A stretch of DNA of 64,000 nt from assembly GCA_949317995.1 (NCBI GenBank), contig OX439041.1:15345501-15409500 (forward strand), in the 5' to 3' direction. Origin of the DNA: Acholoe squamosa. Lineage: Eukaryota > Annelida > Polychaeta > Phyllodocida > Polynoidae. Of this stretch, positions 11,651 to 23,321 are shown in pieces (the first letter of the stretch is position 1; every line of letters starts with the position of its first letter). The position numbers were made by a program, and so were the translations under genes. Below the pieces are notes generated by a model that made no database searches, was not told where the DNA came from, and was given only the letters and a program-made list of their open reading frames with translations.

Positions 11651-12880
11651 ATAGCTTCAAATGGTAGAATGATTGAACTATGAGTAACTCCAATGGTTAG
11701 GTTTGATATGATTTATCATTGATATGAACTATTTACTGTTAATTGAGACATAAAATATCACAAACTAACCAGGTGCACTAACTGTGATAGATGACTCAGA
11801 TTCGTGTCTGACACTGTTGGCCCTCTTAGGGATCTTATCAGATGATAAATATAAGATGTCACTATTTGATAGCAAAGGTAAAAAGATAAGCATCAATAGT
11901 GTGTAACCTACAATTTCAAACGGGTTCAATTCCCTTATCCCTTACCAAGCGCAGTCATGGAAAGAAATAAAGTGACCTTCACTTGATAACATATAAACTC
12001 CCAGCATCTTCTCATTCCTAGGTTACTAGATATTTAGTCACTGTAAATGAATCAGCCTATTGATCCATTCTATCAGTAAAACCATTTCTTAACATGTTAC
12101 AAATACACACAGTCATAGCGACTTTAAACTATAGGGATCATATTTATTGATGGTTGGTTTCATCACCTACTGTGTAAAGAAATGATCCTCTGGCTGCAAA
12201 TATTAGTCATTTTAATGTAACTTCAATTTTAGAACTCTTGATTATAAGGCACACACCCAAGCTTTGCAGACCAAAGTTGTGTTCCATCCCCATGAGGACC
12301 TTATTTCGATATCACTATAACAAAATCACTGACAATTCTCTGTGGAGAGGGTTGCTGTGGTCAGACGTTCCCTCTTATTTTGGTCTCTATACATATGAGA
12401 ATGTGCATAGCTTTCGCAGAGCACCTAAAAGTAGTTATCAAGACAATAATTCATGTCTAAAAAAAAAAATGGTGTGTGAGCCTCTTTAGGTGAAAGACAA
12501 AAATTTCAAAAACAATAATTCATGTCTATATGCAAAGACCAAAAGTCAAAAACAGGGCAGATTGGACAGAATATTTCTAATCATGCAACATCATCAAATA
12601 ACATGCACAGTGTTCTTAAAAAAATAATGTCTGGGTTAGTGGTTAGTTGAATAGCCTGTGTGCACCATACATGTTCCTTGTGTAGTTTGGAGAGAGCTCA
12701 CACATCCTATTTTTAGCATTGTCTTTTGAGTCTTTATACACCTCATAATACCAATTAAAGGTCATAATACCAATTAAAGGTAGAATCCAAGTGGTGAATG
12801 GGCTCATCCATGTTGAATGTTCACACCAATTCATATCCAAGTGGTGAGTGGGCTCCCTCAGTGACATCTCCATCTATATC
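11651..12880. other. Spacer between the two Cys/Asp-rich copies, no gene seen
   Basis: AT-rich spacer. A short local duplication (GGTCATAATACCAATTAAA twice at about 12750-12780; AAGTGGTGA-GTGGGCTC twice at about 12790-12855) lies just downstream of copy B. The frame at 12238-12489 has no supporting feature. Confidence 0.5.
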
Positions 12881-13266
12881 TTAGGCTTGTGGCATAATAG
12901 ACCAATCATGTTGAACATAAGGCTGGATCGTTATGACATCGCTGCTACTTTCTCCCCCTGCAGTGGGCTCCCTTTGTATGGTCTGAGGCCCTGGTGCATC
13001 TTCAAGTTCATACTCTTCAGTATGCTGATTTTGTTTCCATCTTTCTCTGCAACAGTTTATATCACCACGTCTTCTTGGTGGTCTGTCTTCCTCGCACCAG
13101 ATGTCACACCAGTTCCAGAATTCAGAATATAAACAGTCACAGGATAAACCATTATCGCTGCACATACAGCTATCACAGTCAGCACAGTATTCACAATCAC
13201 AGTCACAGCAATCACAATCACATCCATCCCAGTCAGCTAAAGCATACATCACAAGGTTGTAGTGCT
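12881..13266 (-). CDS. Cys/Asp-rich protein gene, copy B (terminal exon)
   Basis: The exon begins at 13266 after TTTTTATCATTTCAG, in the same phase as copy A. It reads in one frame through ADWDGCDCDCCDCDCEYC, CSDNGLSCDCLYSEFWNWCDIWC, a basic PPRRRGDINCCRERWKQ, then EDAPGPQTIQREPTAGGESSS...MPQA and TAA at 12881. Copy A has TAT at that point and continues for some 40 more residues. Similarity to copy A is strong at the DNA level from the DAPGPQ segment on, and also at the acceptor, so this is a tandem duplication about 2.3 kb apart. The 5' exon was not identified. The Cys clustering suggests metal binding or disulphides, but the family is not recognised. Confidence 0.5.
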
Positions 13267-13309
13267 CTGAAATGATAAAAAGCATAGAAAATATTGCACC
13301 GTTATGCAT

Positions 13310-13989
13310 GGTATGTGTGTAGACATTGCCTGTATGTTACCACTACTGCAGTTCAAAGAAGCTGTTTCCTTAAAGCAGAACTTCTGATCTATATGTACAG
13401 GAGGTGGTTACAAATATAGTACAGTTTTGGTTTTTCACTAATTTGAACCCCCCTTACCTAAAGGCAAAATGGAAATAAACTGTACTTTGAGAGTGACATG
13501 AATTGTGATATAATAGAGCCATGATCCGAGGATGTTATCTAAATAGGTGCTTGGATGTGAATAGGCAGAGTTTCTGCTCACCAATCTTTAGAATGCGTCC
13601 ATAGTCCCATGAAACCAAATTAAGCCAAATTCCACTTTGGCCCCTTCACCTTTGCCTTAAATCAATATCCTGTAAAGGAGACACGTAGAGCACACGCTCC
13701 GATTGTATGAGGTCACTTCCCGATCCAACCTCCCCCCTCCCCCCACCTCTTTCCTTCAGCAAAATAGGTCACCCTATAGGCATGGTGGACACTAGATTGG
13801 ATCCTAACCCGGATTCAGGGTGCATATCTATTGTGAGTATTGGAATAATGGTACCAAAGAGGCCTCGGTAAACAACGAGTTTCAGTTTGAAAATATTTCT
13901 TCGTCAAGAAATCCCAGTTACATACGATATTCATACAGATCAAATGAGCAGCATGCAATATTAAGAATTATCTAACTATCTGAGCCTCA
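13310..13989. other. Intergenic, no gene seen
   Basis: Upstream flank of copy B. A C-rich tract lies at 13725-13745; I see nothing else to report. Confidence 0.5.
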
Positions 13990-14229
13990 GGAGTGCTTTT
14001 TTGCTCATAACCCCCGTGCGTTATCCAGCCATAACGCACTCTGAGACCTTTTCGTCGTCTTCAAGAGGCTGCTGGTTTCAATCCGGACATGTTAATAAAT
14101 TGAGGAATATACAAAGTCAACTCCTCCATACGTTTCCAGTTAAAACCGTTTAGGTTCAACGGGGAATCGATCCCCGGCCGCTGTGGCAGGAGGCGAGCTC
14201 GCTGTCCACTATACCAAGCCGACCGGTGG
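13990..14229 (-). mobile_element. tRNA-derived SINE, copy 1
   Basis: On the minus strand the head reads as a degenerate tRNA with box A-like GGTATAGTGG and a good box B (GGATCGATTCC), followed by a unique body and tail. The body (GTTTTAACTGGAAA, GTATGGAG, TTGACTTTGTAT, ATTTATTAACAT, AAAGGTCTCA) recurs at 28348-28545. The shared body in two unrelated locations makes it a repeat family rather than a tRNA gene. Confidence 0.75.
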
Positions 14230-14309
14230 TAGAAATGAATCTATATCCAGCATTTGAAAATTTTTTCCCACATACCTGATGTTTGCAGACCTCGTTAGCA
14301 TAGATTTCA

Positions 14310-14570
14310 ATGGAGCCTGGTGGAGTTATTCACAGGAAAACATTGTTAGATATCCTATATGAACATGCAATGCCAAATTCCTCCATTTTTATTTATAAGA
14401 AAATGGATACAAAATGTAGGCGAACACCAACTAGAGATCGTATATTTGGCGCTGCTAGAAGTATGGGACTTGACATGCTTGGATTATACCCGAAAAATGA
14501 GTGTAAAGGTGGAGCTATGTCGGACAGAGTGACAACATGGCCACGACGGCTTGGCAAACCGTGCGGATAG
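14310..14570 (+). other. 86-codon open frame of unknown status
   Basis: An ATG-initiated frame (MEPGGVIHRKTLLDILYE...) that starts inside repeat-rich DNA next to a SINE. I see no splice sites, homology or domain, so it is probably chance or a repeat remnant. Confidence 0.15.
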
Positions 14571-14652
14571 GATGCACTTACAAAATGTCTTCTCCTGGAT
14601 TATTTCTTGGGTTATAAGGTAAGAAATTAATACAAAATGGAGAAATATGTTC

Positions 14653-14787
14653 AATAAACGCTTTAATGCATGTTATGGGTACGCACTCGTGGGTTTATGG
14701 GTTAATAATCCACTCGCCCTTCGGGCTCGTGGATTATTAACCCATAAACCCACTCGTGCGTACCCATAACATACATTAAACGCTTAT
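14653..14787. repeat. Near-perfect 135-bp palindrome (foldback element)
   Basis: Two arms of about 66 nt are inverted copies around a 3-nt centre near 14720. The left arm includes GTTATGGGTACGCACTCG and GGGTTAATAATCCACTCG, and the right arm is its complement with only a few mismatches. The structure could extrude as a long hairpin. It fits a small foldback/MITE element, with no coding capacity. Confidence 0.85.
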
Positions 14788-14827
14788 TACATTTCATGAG
14801 GGGAACAAGTAGTGAGTTAAATATCAC
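14788..14827 (+). repeat. 40-bp direct repeat, left copy (possible target-site duplication)
   Basis: Starts TACATTTCATGAG and matches 15436-15475 with about 4 mismatches. The pair brackets a non-LTR element fragment. Confidence 0.6.
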
Positions 14828-15435
14828 TATTGCTCGACTATGTAGGCGGAGGTCATGTGGCAGACCTAATTAAGTTACCACGAATGCAAATTCAAGGTCT
14901 GCATATCTGTTTGAGACAGGGCATACTAGGTAAAAACGTGGCTGAGCTACACACAACCTGTGGTGTTGGACCATAAGTGGAAAGGCGCAATATTCAACTT
15001 GTCAATTTAATGTGGAAGAAATATATAGATGGAGACTGTATTGAACAGGTTAATGTCAGAACCAGGGTAGACAGAAAGATAAAGTTTGCACGCAGAAGAG
15101 CTAAGTCGAGTTTCTACGAAAAAAGCCCATACTTGAGGGGAGTCAGGCTCTGGGACCAACTTGGTCCCACTAAACAATGGGTTAGAGACAAAGGTAAATT
15201 TAGAGGGATAATTAAGAATTTTAAATTTAATTAAAGCCCATTGTATTGCAAGGTTAACCACTGTAGCATCATTCTATATTCAATTGTAGCTTTAAGCATC
15301 ATAGTGCATTTCAATGTACTTGACTATGTATATCCTTGAGTAATACCAGGCTTGAAATGTTACTGTAGGGTGCGCAAAATAGTGACTCCGTTCATGGGGA
15401 CGAAAGCGTCAATAAACAATTACAATTACAAGAAA
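14828..15435 (+). mobile_element. 5'-truncated non-LTR retrotransposon (LINE) 3' end
   Basis: The frame 14977-15234 reads RTRVDRKIKFARRRAKSSF, YEKSPYLRGVRLWDQLGPTKQW and then a basic FRGIIKNFKFN. This is the pattern seen at the C-terminus of many LINE reverse transcriptases (an LWDxLP-like motif followed by a K/F-rich tail). A 3' part ends in short AATTACAATTACAA repeats at about 15415-15430, like LINE 3' tails. Nothing upstream of the RT end is present, so it is a dead 5' truncation. Confidence 0.6.
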
Positions 15436-15475
15436 TACATTTCATGAGAGGAACAAGTAGAGAGTTAAGTATCAC
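15436..15475 (+). repeat. 40-bp direct repeat, right copy
   Basis: Partner of 14788-14827 (TACATTTCATGAGAGGAAC...), directly after the simple-repeat tail of the LINE fragment. Confidence 0.6.
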
Positions 15476-15763
15476 ACGAGCTGGTAATATCAGTTTAGAA
15501 ATTCATACCACAGGGCTTCACCAGTATGGTTATACCAGGATAAAGTATAATAGTATCACTAGAGACTAATTCATCAGTTTTGCTTATACAGTAGTTTCAC
15601 ATGGGTCATCCAATCTCAACTGTCATTGGTCAATGCTATCATCTATATACCAAGTTCACATTCTCTAGTTAACAAGAGGTAAACACTGTCCTCTTGAAAG
15701 AGGGCTTTTATCATATAACGCAAGCCTGGCTCTTTGTACAGTGAAGACAATTTTATCATTACT

Positions 15764-16045
15764 TCACAGAACTCTCTGAGGTTCTAATATAAACTCAGGA
15801 TTCTTTGACAGTTTGAACATCATACTCAGCAGTCTACGAGTTCTGTGTTCAAACAGCCATTGACATGAGCTGTTGCTGTGCAAGTCTACCCTAGACATGT
15901 CAGTTGAAATACCCACACCAAGGCAGATTCTTAGGCAGTGATTTTGCATAGTTTGGAGATGTTTCTTCCACCTTTTTGAAGCACCCTTAGTGATTATATC
16001 ACCAAATGTAGGCAGTAACGGAAGATGATGAAAGATTAGCAACAC
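15764..16045 (-). mobile_element. LINE reverse-transcriptase C-terminal fragment
   Basis: The minus-strand frame contains LQTMQNHCLRICLGV and WLFEHRTRRLLSMMFKL. These match the post-RT region of CR1/RTE-like elements (LQNRALRI...LH...L..RR...MFK). There is no catalytic core and no start. It is a short fossil unrelated in orientation to the fragment at 14828. Confidence 0.55.
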
Positions 16046-19000
16046 TACTTACGACTCTGTGGATGGGTATAAATATCCATTGTTCTAAGGGACTTTATTG
16101 GCAGACTTTAAACAGTATGTGTATGGCTCAAGGGATAGGTCAGAAGGGCTTTATGGGTCTTATGAAACATTTATAATATCCGGAAATCCACACGGGCTAT
16201 ATGGCGGCCATATTGAACTTGCTGGCAATGGAAATTATAGGTAGTTGAGGAAATCTACATATATGCATATCTCTGCTTGTGATCAACTTAAAAACAGAAT
16301 CTTAGACTCAAAATCAACAAACAAGACACCAAGGAATCTATTTAACTTTCCAAAAAAGATTTCTTACCCTCCTTTTCAGTATGTGAAAGGCTTGTAATTT
16401 ACTAGAAATTCAAAATGGCTACCACATACATTGTTCTAAAAGGTCTGATTGCATTCCTTGACCCCAGAAACATACTTTTTGACCTTTTATTTGTGCTTCT
16501 AATATTAATAGAAGTGGAGATATATCTTGAATAGCTCAATTCCCTGAAGATGGCAGAAATACATAATGGAGGATATGGTCACCCAGACCAAACAGATAAA
16601 CAAACAACAGAGAAAAAAACTATATCAGCAAATTTGGGACAGGCTATAAATCTTTGTTCCAATGCCAGACTAACATAGCTCTCTCCGTTATTGTCAGTTA
16701 CATCCTCCGTTGCAGACTCTATCTCATCAGAAACTTAAAAGATGGCTGTTCCCAATATCTTAGAGGTATCACCAATGCATGCACTGATGTTATCATTATA
16801 TATTCTATTGATTTGATTGTGCTTTACATTGGTTTTTACCTTCAAACCTATGAAAATAGAGGGCATTTTTGTGCATCAACGTCATTAAATATTCAAAATG
16901 GCCACTCAGACCTTTTTGAAAATAGCTTAAATAGATTTTGTGGCCTCTTGTTTATTGATTTTGAGTCTAAGATTGTGTTTCTAAGTTGATTAGAAGCAGA
17001 GATATGCATATTTGCAGATTTTCTCAACCACCTATAATTTCCATTGCCCGCATATTCAATATAGCCCGTGTGGATTTCCTGCGAGGTTGGCCAAGTAGAA
17101 TCAACTTGCCATGGGTCCTAGTTATAAAAAAAACACACCAACCTTTTACAGCACACCAATCACTCTAGACCCCCATTTTGGGCCTTTGGCTCTCTGGGTA
17201 AGTAGTAGGCCCAGAATGATAAACCTAAGGTACCAAACAGCTGGAGTGGTCGGGTGTGAGGATATGGATAGAGGAACCTACTAGAGATATATAGGGAGAG
17301 GGTAACTGGTCCACAGCAGTTGGAAGAAAAAAAAATTAACGTTTGCGGATGTTTGAATTTTTCGTGACGAAAATATTTACTTTTTCAACGTTTTTTACCC
17401 TAATACAAACGTTTCTTAGTTATGTCTGTTTACACCAAATTGCGTTTTTTAACCTAAAATAAAAACATTTTAATATAATTAAAACATTGTGTTCATGATT
17501 TAAAGTTGTTTTTTTTTTACGTTCAAAAGGAAAGTTGATTAAAACGTATGTTTTTTACATTACAAAAACATATTCTATAGGGTGGTTATCAACTTATGTT
17601 CACGATATCCTATTTTGATGGCCATGCACCAATAAAGAAAAAAAAAACATTCTGGCAAATGTATTGAAATGTGTATCACCATAGAGGGTAGCAGCAGGGC
17701 CATGCCTTTGATGACTAAAGATGATGGTTGAAATTTATGTTCTGCTGTCCGTGTTGAGTAAAGACGCTGGTATGAGGGAAAACCGAAATTAGACAACAGC
17801 CATACAATTATATAGATGGTTATCCACAGAAGTCACAAAGGTTTCTTTTTCATTAATATGAGTTATGTACTGTGTAAATTAAGAAATTGGAGATGTAACC
17901 CATCAAATTCCTTGGGTAGCCTAATTGTGATCTATTGACTTTATCTTTAAATGTGCCATATTGCTGGTACTTCAGATTTTGCACATCACAGCCAGAAAAC
18001 GAAGATAACAGGATAAGCATGGGTAATGTGTGACCCAAACTTCAAGAATGAGTCAAATTCCCTTATTCTTTATATCTACCAAATGTGGGCAGATGAGGGG
18101 AAAGGGCCCTCCCTGTGGGATTTTTAGTACTGGATTTGGCCACTAGGGGTGCTAGAAAGACAACAAATGTAAAACAAATTTTACACAGAAAAAGGTGGTT
18201 TTACTCAAAAGCATTTCCTGGCACTTCCTGTATATTTGGAATTTACATGGAACATTTTGAATACAAAACAAGGCCTTAATAAGGGTTTTCAGATAAATGT
18301 GTTACCATGGCAACCAAAATTATATTCCAAATAGAAAAAAATAATGTCAACTAGGAGAATGATTTATGGAGATTCATACGTTGAAAAAAGCATAAAGATA
18401 CAATTTCTAGATACAAAGTTATGGCGAAATTTATGGAAAGGGATGGTTATTTTTTAATTGATTATTTAAATCATTATGCTAATTAGATGCCTGATTTAAT
18501 TAAAACAATCAATGATAGAGCTTATTGGCTGTTTTGATAGAGTCATGTCATTCCATTTTCGTGAAGCAATATGTCTGCGACTAGACGGGCTACAAGTGTT
18601 GTATCTCATTTTAAAGTTGATAAAATCAATTTTATATTTCATATTTAACCTTGGAGGACCCTTTCCCCTCACCTGTTCACAATTGGCTTTGAGAATACCT
18701 CAAACTCAATAAATCTAGAGAATTCTTTTCGCTGAAACATTTGCCAAATGATTTTGTTTACCAGCTCAAACTATACACTTGGGCCAAGAAAAAGGGGGAA
18801 AACAACACGGGCAGTCACAATTTTTTTAAATTTTTTTAACCCCCTGACCCTCTGAAGTTTGCCCATATTATAGTAAAGATGCATAGCCCGTAGTAAGACT
18901 CTCAGACGCCTTATAAAATTTTGGTGCCCATGAAAGGGTTAGATATAGCCAAGACTAGAAAGTTTGTCCCTTCGTATACTGCTACATGCCACGAACACTT

Positions 19001-20969
19001 GAATTTAAGTTAATTCAAGGAAAAGTGAAACTGAAGACATAATCGATGCCCATTTATCACTCTACATCAATTTCTGTTGACGCTTTGAGGCCACTGCTTC
19101 CTGAACTCATCTCATAGGGCCACTAATTGGCAAATCACTGAAGCCTTTTCAATAGGAATCAACCCTATAGATTCATGAATCTTATTGCTAATAGCTTAAC
19201 TGTGTGAACATCCTTCTCTAGATATACTACAATGATCTCATATTCGTCATATTAGGTCCAGCTCAACCACCTGATGAGCACAACTTACGTTGTATCTTTA
19301 GTCTTTTTGATTCATTTCAAATAAACTTACAGGACAAAAGTAGAGAAACATTGCAATAATTTTATCATCTTTATTCATGATACGGCACACCTCAGTTTCA
19401 TTTGATACATTCAACATTAAATCCGTACACAACTGCATCCCATTACACAATACACATCTCCTGTCAGCCTGCTAGGCTGTGAAACATGTTTAAATCACTG
19501 CCACATTACTACTGCATGGTTGCCAATAAGTCAGTAGATATCAACAGTTGGTAGTTGCAGTTTGCATGGAAGTGACAACATCTTTTAACCTTACTTGCCA
19601 GTCGTAAATTATTTGCCTGCCACAGGTCGTGTAGAGCGGTCACACTGACTCCTGACTACCACAAAATGATAAACAGTGAGTACACAACACACACTGAAAA
19701 ACTGTATTATCTTAAGAATGAGAACAAACTAAGACAAAGGATACTTTTATACAATTTTATGGTATTAAAAGTCTTTAAACTAATTTGGGGGATAGTGGGT
19801 GGGTAAATACAATGTGTACTGGTTGAGACGCAATTTTAAAGGATAATTTATGCAGTTTAATGGTAATAATAGTCTTAAACTAATTTGGCAGATGGTGGGT
19901 GGATAAATACAATGTGTACCAGTTGAGATCCACCTTCAAAATGAGTGCTGTGGAACAAGCTATCACTTCCGTCTTAGTACTATGTATACTTGTAAGGTGT
20001 CGTGTATGTCATTTTGAATTAAACTAAATGTAACATTTCTCACTATGACCACTCTGTGATATACATTACCTCAAGTTTCTGCACAAAAAGTACTGGTTTC
20101 CTACTATATGCATCCCTACTAGTACTTCAAACACATAGTTTGCACCACTTTATACCATGGTTATCAAGTTTCGGCACTGATTTGCGGTGCCCAAACATGA
20201 TAAGTCAATGTATTTAGCATGCGCTAAGGCATTGATGTTGACAGAGGCGAATGACAGCGAGTTGACACCAAATTAAATGTGCCGATATAAAAAAAATTAG
20301 ACAATATTGGGGCAATCAAGAATTGTCTGCAATGGTAAAAGTATATTACACAACTCACCCTTATAATTTAGAAGAAAGAAGGCCCATATTCTCTATAACA
20401 CATCCAAACAAAATTGAATCGAAGACTTCTTCGCCATGTTGTGACTGTATCCTGCCCGCACTGCGTCAGAGTGCAGAACACAAGTAGATTCTGTTTGATT
20501 TGTCCTCGGGTCATTCTGGCCACTACCCGCACTCCTTCCCAGCAGTTCTACTATGACCATGTCTCTTGGACATACGTCGACATAACATTTTGCATCTGCG
20601 CTGTCCGGTCCACTCATGTATCTCATTATGTGGGCTTCCCTAGCCCACTTAAAAGGGTCTATTTCTCCTCTTTCCTATCCCCTCAGATGTGTGTGGTGCA
20701 CATATGCGTGGGCACTGACACATTCCTCTGTGAAATTGTGTAATGTAGTTCTCGCCATGAATATGACCTTAGCTGTCAGAATGGCGTTAAACATCTATTA
20801 CTCACTCATCTCATTATAAAAAAAACACTTTGAGAAAGCCAAGACAGTGTATTTTTAGAAAAAGACTTCAATCCTAAATTTGATATTTGGATGAGAAAGG
20901 CTGGAACTGCTGTTGGGGTCATACATGTCGCTGGGTATATAACTAGCGCTCATACCTGAAAATTTCTCT
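16046..20969. other. Long non-coding stretch downstream of the receptor gene
   Basis: No gene I can support. The frames at 16654-16989, 17575-17796, 18512-18712 and 20393-20743 lack splice context or recognisable domains. Around 18120-18310 are short matches (GTTACCATGGCAACC, CCACTAGGGG) to the dispersed repeat family described at 23690. The sequence is AT-rich, with poly-T and poly-A runs. Confidence 0.5.
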
Positions 20970-21569
20970 TTAGCTCATCTGGCTGGTGTTACCAGAAAGC
21001 CACGTACCCAACGTCTGCACTGCTGCACTCAATTTCTCTCTTAAAAGTTGACCAGTTCTTTTCACATGACCAATTGTAAGTGGAATGCTAAGCAGCATTA
21101 TAACCGTTGGGGTACATATACAGCTATAATACATGATCTTTAGAAACTCTGTGTTGAAGTACAGCGTTAAGATAACATATATCAAATTGTAATATATTTC
21201 AGGGAATGCACTTGTGATATGACACAAACAATGGCTGATCAGGAACCATGATACTTTCAGTTCTGCTTGTGAGAGGGTGTTACACTGATTTGTTTGCCCT
21301 TCGGTAAAGCGCCTCCTGAGGCGAGATATTTGAATCAACTTAACTATGGTGCAAATGCACAATATGACATCTACTAGCCAAGGCAGAATTTGAACAATTA
21401 TGCTCCAGATTAGAATGAAGATGGCTCTGTCTAAATTTACTCCGGATTTGTCGTTTGGGTAGATTACACAGGAGTGGAAAACCATCCTGTCGGAAAAAAA
21501 TCTTGATCGACTGTAGATGAATATAATAGCGGTGCAAACTGCTGAGAGAAGGAATACTCCACTGAGGAC
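20970..21569 (-). CDS. Receptor last exon: TM4 to TM7 and C-tail
   Basis: Acceptor TTTGTTTATTTAG, then in phase 0 VLSGVFLLSAVCTAIIFIY (TM4), an extracellular loop with one Cys, and RAIFILIWSIIVQILPW...VDVILCICTIV (TM5). A basic third intracellular loop (RLRRRF) follows, then VSWFLISHCLCHITSAF...NLIYVILTLYF (TM6) and MYYSCICTPTVIMLLSIPL (TM7). The usual NPxxY of TM7 is replaced by CTPTVIM, which is divergent. A cytoplasmic tail of about 40 residues ends at TAA 20970-20972. The frame is fully open over 600 bp. Confidence 0.8.
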   Translation of the reverse strand, partial: VLSGVFLLSAVCTAIIFIYSRSRFFSDRMVFHSCVIYPNDKSGVNLDRAIFILIWSIIVQILPWLVDVILCICTIVKLIQISRLRRRFTEGQTNQCNTLSQAELKVSWFLISHCLCHITSAFPEIYYNLIYVILTLYFNTEFLKIMYYSCICTPTVIMLLSIPLTIGHVKRTGQLLREKLSAAVQTLGTWLSGNTSQMS

Positions 21570-21953
21570 CTAAATAAACAAAGAGAATAAACAGGCATAT
21601 ATAGATATTTGTAGAATTATGTTCAGCAGAAAATGCAGAGTGAGGGATAAAATCCTCATTTTGGGCATCTATTAAGAATAACCGGACTATGCCCAGCGGA
21701 TATAGTGAAGAAAAGAAAAATAACAATATGTTCTTAAGGTCTTCATTGAAAAGTTAGTAAAATTAAAAACAGAGCAGAGACCAGAAGCCATGTAGTATGC
21801 TCACTGATAGCTGACTCATTGTGATGTGGGCAGAGATGGCGCCTTATCTCTCCTTATACCACGATTTGTGGGTTACACAGTGCTTTTTGGTGGCTATTCC
21901 CATCCACATATCTGTCGATATTGCACACCCTATAGGCTGTAACATCAATTTTG

Positions 21954-22055
21954 GAAGGCGTGCGGTTATCAATGTAAGGCATGCGGTTATCCATGTAAGG
22001 CGTGCGGTTATCCTGGATAACTGCACGCCTTACATTGATAACCTCATGTCCTTAC
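21954..22055. repeat. Foldback repeat in receptor intron
   Basis: Three direct copies of GTAAGGCGTGCGGTTATC-like units are followed by an inverted copy (GATAACTGCACGCCTTAC), so the segment can fold. It lies in the intron between the last two receptor exons. Confidence 0.7.
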
Positions 22056-22084
22056 ATGTCATATGTTACATGTTAAAACACACG

Positions 22085-22170
22085 AAATTTTCAAGGCCAG
22101 GGCAGGGCTCGAACCTACAGTCTCAGATCCCTAATCCAACTCCCTATGCATTGCACCACAGGGACTGACA
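22085..22170 (-). mobile_element. tRNA-like SINE head, second family
   Basis: The minus strand gives box A-like TGGTGCAATGCATAGG and box B GGTTCGAGCCC in tRNA spacing. It lacks the body of the SINE at 13990. It could be a tRNA pseudogene or the head of another SINE. Confidence 0.5.
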
Positions 22171-22254
22171 AGAGAAGCTTGGTTAGAACCAAATCTGGAT
22201 ATGATACAAACGTAACAAAGCCCAGGAAGGCGACGACTGCGGGCTGTCCGCTAC

Positions 22255-22570
22255 CATAACCACGGGACGCATTCAAATCAATCCAAGCCGAGACTGCTGC
22301 AGGTGGAGGAGACGCCGTGGCCCCGCGGTTAGCGCGTTGCGCCAAGCCGTGAGAGGTACATGGATCGCGCCCCGGCCTGGGCGCATCTTTTTTCGCCGTG
22401 TCCGCTGTCGCTGTCCGCTGCCGTGTGCCCTGTCCGCTGCCGGGCGCAGAGGTGTATAATACACAAACATTACAGCGAGACGCATTGAAATCTTTCGCCG
22501 TGTGCCGCTGCTAAGCCTAGCCGAGACGGGCGCTGCCGCTGTCCGCTGCCGGGCGAGGAGGTGTATGTAC
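22255..22570 (+). repeat. G+C-rich duplicated block with tRNA-like segment
   Basis: A CG-rich island of about 300 bp in AT-rich surroundings. GTCCGCTGCCGGGCG followed by AGGTGTAT occurs twice (about 22430 and 22545), and GACGCATT-AAATC also occurs twice (about 22266 and 22479), which indicates an internal duplication. 22314-22380 has a tRNA-like arrangement (CCCGCGGTTAGCGCG and GGATCGCGCCC). It is probably SINE-derived and lies within a receptor intron. Confidence 0.45.
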
Positions 22571-23143
22571 TGATCGTGTACACACAATGGCTGGCATCGA
22601 GTCCCGGGGAGGGGGAATAATTTTTATTTTCATCTTGAATTTATTGGTATAATATTGATTATTTATTGGTTTCGTGGTATAAAATAAGTAGTCAATGGAT
22701 AACTCATGACGCGTGGGGGTTATCGACAGATAATAACACGAGGCCGTAGGCCATTGGTTACTTGTTCATTAATAACTAACATAAAAACACATCAGAATTA
22801 TCCTTACTCAGTAACCAACCAGACACCCTAACAGTACAGTGAGACCATGTTCTTACACTATAACAATACAGAGAGAGCACACCATACCGTATCATCCTGT
22901 TTAAACACTGCGATTTGAATCAGCACATGTCTCAAATAAGCACTAAAACTTGATCTTGAATATGCACCTGTCTTGTATAAGGGCCGGGGGTAATGCCTTC
23001 CAAATCTATAAGCGCCTGGGATGCCCGGGTTGGGATGATACGGTATCCTTAATTACACCCACTCTATGGTATTCAAGTACATTGTTGCAAGCCATTAATC
23101 ATGACCCTATGAGATCCAGGAGAAAGCCAATAATGGCACATAC

Positions 23144-23321
23144 CTTGATAACTTTTCTCCATGTCAGATGTACAGTCTGAAACTGTATTGGGTATGTGAT
23201 GACGAGGAACCTTTCGAGGGCATACATCATGAAAAATATGTTTGAATATACTCGGGTGGTTATAAGTAGGAAGGATATTATCTCACATTTGATGGACTGA
23301 AATTTGAATAGTGACGTAAAT
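23144..23321 (-). CDS. Receptor exon: TM3 and ALERF motif
   Basis: 178-nt exon after TCGTTTGTTTGCAG, with GTATGT donor. It encodes FKFQSIKCEIISFLLITTR, then VYSNIFFMMYALERFLVIT and YPIQFQTVHLTWRKVIK. ERF replaces the DRY motif at the cytoplasmic end of TM3. It ends in phase 0 and joins directly to the TM4 exon. Confidence 0.8.

Noticed and set aside
14155-14229. Functional tRNA gene
   Set aside because: Box A and B are present, but the acceptor and anticodon stems do not pair well, and the body recurs at 28348, so it is a SINE head.
20393-20743. Overlapping frames with several Cys residues on both strands near 20400-20740
   Set aside because: No splice sites, domain or paralogue; they lie downstream of the receptor stop and could be part of a repeat.
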